DNA of 64,000 nucleotides, taken from Eretmocerus hayati (taxonomy: Eukaryota; Arthropoda; Insecta; Hymenoptera; Aphelinidae). The first letter of the stretch is position 1. Each line of letters starts with the position of its first letter. This document shows, in pieces, positions 59,943 to 64,000 of the stretch. The notes beneath the pieces are model-generated. The model made no database searches. It had not been told where the DNA came from and was given only the letters and a program-made list of their open reading frames with translations. The stretch covers positions 151,719,121 through 151,783,120 of the forward strand of contig CM056742.1 of the NCBI GenBank assembly GCA_029851415.1. The letters are read 5' to 3'. Position numbers and translations under genes: made by a program.

Positions 59943-60160
59943 AAATAGTATATTTCCGTACTGAGCGCGGTAGCTCATTTTGGGCACTAGGACAGTTTGT
60001 CTGTCAAGCGAAGCGAGACAGACATGTCCTCCAGTGCCCAAAATGGGCTTGCAACCGAGGTGCGGATATATTTTTCCATTGCGAGAACCCTAAAATCCTA
60101 TTGAAACGCGGCATTTTTAGGTTAGAGTAATGAAAATGCATTTTTACGGAAAATTTGCGG
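59943..60160. repeat. Palindromic insertion 2 inside the left arm of the large foldback
   Basis: Absent from the matching position in the right arm. CATTTTGGGCACT faces AGTGCCCAAAATG, GTCTGTC faces GACAGAC around an AAGCGAAGCGA loop, and AAATAGTATATTTCCG at the edge faces CGGATATATTTTT. It is the mirror-image edge of the AATATACTATTT signature. Confidence 0.75.
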
Positions 60161-61036
60161 AGAACAAAAAAACAACTTTGTAGAACGCAAAATTCCTTAC
60201 CAAAAAAATTCTTACAAATTTCCCGGAAAATCCAAGCCTGGGGCGGGAAATACGTGAAAACCGGTCCGCGCGTTCAACATGGGCTTTATGAGGCAGCTGA
60301 CGCAGCGCTGCTAAACTTGACGGTTGTCAATTTAGGGCTAGGCGACCAAGTGCATAGTGAAGAGGATGCAATTCCCTCTAAAATGGTACAGGTCGTATTC
60401 CGCTATGAACGAAGCTCTCCGAGCATGGCTCAAAAGAAAGAGAAATAAGTGATTCAAAATGCTATTCTCACAGCAAAACTGCCCGCGCGCGGCACTAAGA
60501 TTCTGTACTTTTTCTTTTTTCTCGCTTCACACTGGAAAAGCTTCGTACTCAGCGAGATACGACCTGAACTATTCCGAAGGGAATTTCATTCTCTTCGAGA
60601 CACACTCGGTCGCCTAGCCCTAAATTGGCAGAAAGTCGGCTGCCCTATACAAGCCCATGTTAAACGCCTGGAACGGTTTTCGCGCATTTCCCGCCCCAGG
60701 CTTGGGTTTTCCGGGAAATTTGTGAGGACTTATCAAGTAAGAAATTTTGCGTTCTTCAACTTTGGTTTATGTATATTTTCCGAGTTTTTTGCAAAAAACT
60801 ACAACTTTACACTAAAAATTGTTAATAACAAAAGAGGCCGAGATTTTTGGGATAGCGACCTCGTGCGTTCGATTCAACGCCTCAAAATACATAAGAGTAC
60901 ACCTTCAAACCTTCTGGAACACGAATTTTTACTCAGACACCCACCCCCGGAGGACTAATATGTTATTGCTCCTATTCTGTGTAAAATTTATGATGTGATT
61001 GTAATTTTTACAGATATTAGACAGAAATCAGATTAA

Positions 61037-61291
61037 CTCTTAACAGCTGGCACACTCCCGCCATCTAACATGGCTGCCACGTTCGGGTCTATTTGACCGG
61101 TATTTATGACCCCACGGCCATTCCGCTTGGTTGTGGTGGGGAAATGCGCGAGCCAAAACTGGCGCTCGGTGCTCGGTCGATTAATTACACATCTCTACGG
61201 TGCTAATAGCCCGGGTATCCTTAAATTCTGAGCTTGGCGATCTCGTGAAATACCCTTTGGGTCTATTTGACCCCAGTGTGCCTGCCAAGGG
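61037..61291. mobile_element. Third piggyBac-type MITE, 255 bp
   Basis: TTAA lies at 61033-61036 and 61292-61295. The ends read CTCTTAACAGCTGGCACACT and, as complement of the right end, CCCTTGGCAGGCACACTGGG. GGTCTATTTGACC-type words occur near both ends. The ends differ from the other two piggyBac-type families in this window. No transposase frame. Confidence 0.82.
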
Positions 61292-61450
61292 TTAAATTCA
61301 CACAATTTGTTGTATATACAAGGTAACATGAAACACTGTATCGGTATTTAGTGTATCGATATTTCTGTCCCGATATTTTGAGCGTGCTGAATCGGACGAC
61401 CCGATTCGTAACGATGCGGTATCGATATTCTTCAGCGTATCGGGATTCCT

Positions 61451-61899
61451 TCATATTCCACTGTGGGTGGTTCTTTGCTGAAAATTCCATCCTTCCGTAG
61501 ATCCTTCTCCAGTCAACAAGCTTGCGGTGATTCTTCAGGTGGTACACTGTGCTCATCGATGACGTTTTGACTTTGGTAAATTCACCCACGTGGCATTTTA
61601 CTACCAAACACGAGTGCCTCGAAAAACATTCCGATATCGTATACCCGATAACGTATTTCGTAAACAATTTGAGGAATGATGTTAAAGCGCACTCTTTCTT
61701 CGGCTCATTAATGAGCGAATATTAACACCAGATTTCCGATAAATCTTAGATCATTTAGAATTTTTCCAATTTTCCTGTGTTATTCTAAAGCCTCCATACA
61801 ATATCACTAATTATTCACATTTTCAGAGACTGTACTCACGTGGATATCTGGTTCGTAATTACAGCAGTATAGCTCGTCACGAAGCTGTCACTAAGCTCA
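61451..61899. other. No gene seen
   Basis: A minus-strand frame crosses from here into the TATCGATA cluster, but has no recognised domain. Nothing else is supported. Confidence 0.4.
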
Positions 61900-63290
61900 T
61901 AAAACGGAGAAATTTTTGTGTGTAGCACCTCTGATTCTTAAACGAATCTTCGAGAATCTTATATACCTCTTATTGACGGGTGGGTCGCATTCGAGATAAT
62001 TGCTCAAGATGATCGCGAGAGTTTATTAGTGCCATCAGCTCCCAAAACGAGAAGAATTTTCTGTGTAGCACCTCTACTTCTCAAATTATGAATTTCCGAG
62101 AATCTCACCCCTTATTTGGGGCTGGTTTGCATTCGAGATAACTGCATGCTCATAATAATCATTGAGGTGTTTGTTGGCCACCAGCAGCACTCGAAACGAG
62201 AAGAATTTTCCATGTAGCACTTCTAGCTCTCAAATTATGAATTTCCGGGAATTTCACCCCTTATTTAGCCTTGGTTTGCATTGGAGATAATTGCTCAGAT
62301 TAATCATGGAGGTGTATTTTGCCCCCAGCTGTCGAAACGCAAAAAATTTTTCATGTAGCACCTCCAGTTCTCAAACTATGAATTTCCGAGAATTTCGATC
62401 CTTAGGGGTGGTTCGCATTCGAGATAATTGCTCAGAATAATCATGAGGGTGTATCTAGCCCATCAGCTCACAAAACTAGAAGAATTTTTGGTGTAGCATC
62501 GTTAGTACTCGAATTCCGAATTTTCACGAATCTCATACCTTACCATGAGGTTCTTCGCATTGGCGATAACTGCTCAGAATAATTATGAGGGTGGATTCGA
62601 GCCATCAGCTCCGAAAACGATAAGAAAATTCCGTATAGCACGATTAGTTATCCAACTATGAATGTTCAGAATTTTCCTTGTTGCACCTTTGGTTCTCAAA
62701 TTCTGAATTTTCCATAATCTCACCACCCAGTTACGGGTGGTTCGCATTCGAGATAATTACTCAGGATGATCGTGAAGGTAGGCTCACGCCATCAGCTCCC
62801 AAAACCACAAGAATTTTACGTGTAGCATCGCTAGTACTCGAATTCTGAATTTTCACGAATCTCATCCCTTACACAGGGGTTGTTCGCATTGAGCATAATC
62901 GCTCAGAATAATCGTGAAGGTGTATTTAAGCCATCAGCTTCCAGAACGAAAAGAATTTCCCGTGTAGCACTTTCAGTTAACTATGATTCCCGAGAATCTC
63001 ACCCCTTATATAGAGGTGGTTCGCATTCGAGATAATTGTTCATAATAAAGTTATCATTAGGGTGGCCAAGATACTAATGATACAGCCCAAGATACACCCC
63101 AATGATTGGTGCACCGGCACTCAAAAAGAAAAAAATTTTTTGTGTAGCATCTCTAGTTCTCGAGCTCTAAATTCTCAGGAGCTTTCGTTCAGGGGCCAAT
63201 GCTCTGATATTGATGCTCGTTGGATTGAAAAATGTTCAAAACCTTAGTTAGGGGTGGTTCGCATGGAAAATAAAGTCTATATAGGAGTCC
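61900..63290 (+). repeat. Satellite-like tandem array, about 142 bp unit, nine to ten copies
   Basis: TGTAGCAC or a near variant recurs at 61921, 62064, 62213, 62354, 62492, 62634, 62681, 62821, 62963 and 63143. Each unit also carries CTAGTTCTCAAATTATGAAT, CGAGAATCTCACC, GGTTCGCATTCGAGATAATT, GCTCAGAATAATC, CATCAGCTC and ACGAGAAGAATTTT. Spacing is mostly 138-149, with one truncated unit (47 bases before 62681) and one expanded unit (180). Units are well diverged, so the array is old or not homogenised. No coding role. Confidence 0.93.
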
Positions 63291-63780
63291 ACAAGATTAT
63301 ACTCAAAATTTTCAAGTTAATGGAAAAATTGCAACTCCACGTCTGTATAATCACACTGCCATATTTCCGATTTTCGTCGGAGTTCGACGTTGAATACTTC
63401 AGAGTTATTCACTTCTAATGTTCGCGCAGAGACTGAAATGTATTGAGTAGGTATCACTCATTCTCAACTCGGTTAATAATCTTGAAAGCCACTGCCACCC
63501 ACTCGAATTTCAGCACGTTGTAATAATTCAAGTGTCCCGTCAAGTAGAGAATCGAAGTTGTGAAGTTTGCTCGGGCAAACTGGCGCGTGTCCTGTATTGG
63601 TGCTTACACGCAAGTCAGAGCTGAATCCTGATGTCTGACTAAAGCGTGACTCTTACTACTTGCGCCCACCGCAGCAAAGTTTGATACTCTAGGGGCGCGC
63701 TACAGAATATACATTGGGATCAATCAACCTGATGCGCCTTCATTCTCTTTCATTTTGACATGCACCAGTTTCGTAACAAT

Positions 63781-63819
<39 letters not shown>

Positions 63820-64000
63820 AATATAGCAGAGCGCAAAATGATTAACCAATTTCATCCTGTGCATGTATTGCTGCCAAGCAGATTTTTATCACAGCTACAA
63901 GATTAATGATCAAATACTGTACACGAAATTTGAGGTGCGCGAGCGCTTCATCGCATGAATATGAAGGACTGTTACGCTCCCTACCGAGACTTTATTACGA
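63291..64000. other. No gene seen apart from the AAC microsatellite
   Basis: Ordinary sequence, slightly GC-richer at 63540-63730. The window ends before any exon is recognisable. Confidence 0.4.
63774..63818. repeat. AAC trinucleotide microsatellite
   Basis: About fourteen AAC triplets bordered by AATAAC and AATAAT. Simple-sequence repeat. Confidence 0.95.

Larger units (their letters stand above)
59600..60970. repeat. Large foldback, arms of several hundred bases with nested insertions
   Basis: The left arm from AGTCC (59611) and right arm to GGACT (60956) are inverted copies. They share GTTCCAGAAGGTTTGAAG, ATTTTGAGGCG, TTTTTTGCAAAAAACT, GGAAAATCCAAGCCTGGGGC and CCCTAAATTG segments (left-arm or complement form), meeting around 60470. 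The left arm carries about 300 bases absent from the right arm, in two palindromic insertions. Frames within (including 60449-60958) read the arms and encode nothing recognised. A poly-G run lies at the left edge (59623-59637). Confidence 0.88.
59318..61450. mobile_element. Possible hAT-like element ends: paired TATCGATA clusters
   Basis: AGGGATTCCCGATACGTATC at 59318 and the complement of the sequence ending near 61450 (GGAATCCCGATACGC) face each other. Each is followed inwards by several TATCGATA-type words (59331-59460 and 61338-61430). The left cluster includes a 22 bp perfect palindrome centred on TATCGATA at 59410-59431. Repeated subterminal motifs with an AGGG start suit hAT elements, but no eight-base target duplication was found. 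The interior is occupied by the large foldback and a piggyBac-type MITE, so this may be two separate relics. Confidence 0.35.

Noticed and set aside
60449..60958. 169-codon frame, the longest in the window
   Set aside because: It lies within the right arm of the large foldback, has no ATG start and no recognisable domain.
61900..63290. Repeated TGTAGCAC units as a cluster of small RNA genes
   Set aside because: Units are plain tandem repeats with no cloverleaf, Pol III boxes or consistent hairpin.

Overview
This window looks like a gene-poor stretch of a eukaryotic, almost certainly insect, nuclear genome. Nothing prokaryotic is present: there are no operons, ribosome binding sites or long open frames. 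What is present is one short frame ending in a canonical splice donor, TATA boxes, Pol III-type tRNA-like sequences, many microsatellites and a dense load of short DNA transposons with TA or TTAA target duplications. The families seen (pogo/Tigger-like, Tc1-like, piggyBac-like and other TA-flanked MITEs) suit an insect. Hymenoptera is a guess from general appearance only.

Genes. The only convincing protein-coding piece is a first coding exon on the minus strand at 2263-2552. It is Gly/Ser-rich, starts at an ATG with an in-frame stop just upstream, and ends at GTGAGT. A GC-rich stretch at about 36014-36560, also minus strand and also ending at a GTGAGT donor, could be a non-coding first exon. 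If both belong to one gene, most of the window up to 36 kb is a long 5' intron; that link is inference. Nearly every other open frame is short, lacks domain character, or reads across a repeat.

Layout. 1.4-2.2 kb: nested foldback hairpins beside the coding exon. 5.6-7.1 kb: a pogo/Tigger-type MITE and a small inverted-repeat array. 11-13.2 kb: microsatellites and an 875 bp TIR element with subterminal motifs. 15.5-19.4 kb: a TA-flanked Tc1-type long-TIR element and two palindromes. 21-25.5 kb: a 100 bp piggyBac-type hairpin, a diverged direct repeat, and a TA-flanked MITE. 27.5-28.8 kb: a 1.25 kb near-perfect palindrome. 31-32.2 kb: an LTR-like or promoter-like block with two tandem arrays ahead of a TATA box. 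34.7-35.4 kb: two piggyBac-type MITEs. 38.4-40.3 kb and 54.1-56.2 kb: two copies of a GC-rich composite repeat. 47.3-48.2 kb: a TA-flanked MITE with reiterated motifs. 49.4-50 kb: a tRNA(Arg)-like sequence inside an inverted repeat, itself between two 108 bp direct repeats. 51.6-52.2 kb: a TIR element beside a foldback relic. 59.3-61.5 kb: a very large foldback holding nested hairpins, bracketed by TATCGATA clusters. 61.9-63.3 kb: a ~142 bp satellite-like array. 63.8 kb: an AAC microsatellite.

The most striking themes are the number of long inverted repeats, which would form long hairpin RNAs if transcribed, a foldback family recurring with an AATATACTATTT edge motif, and the tandem-array/TATA block near 31 kb. 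No transposase, reverse transcriptase or other mobile-element protein was recognised, so all mobile elements here appear non-autonomous.
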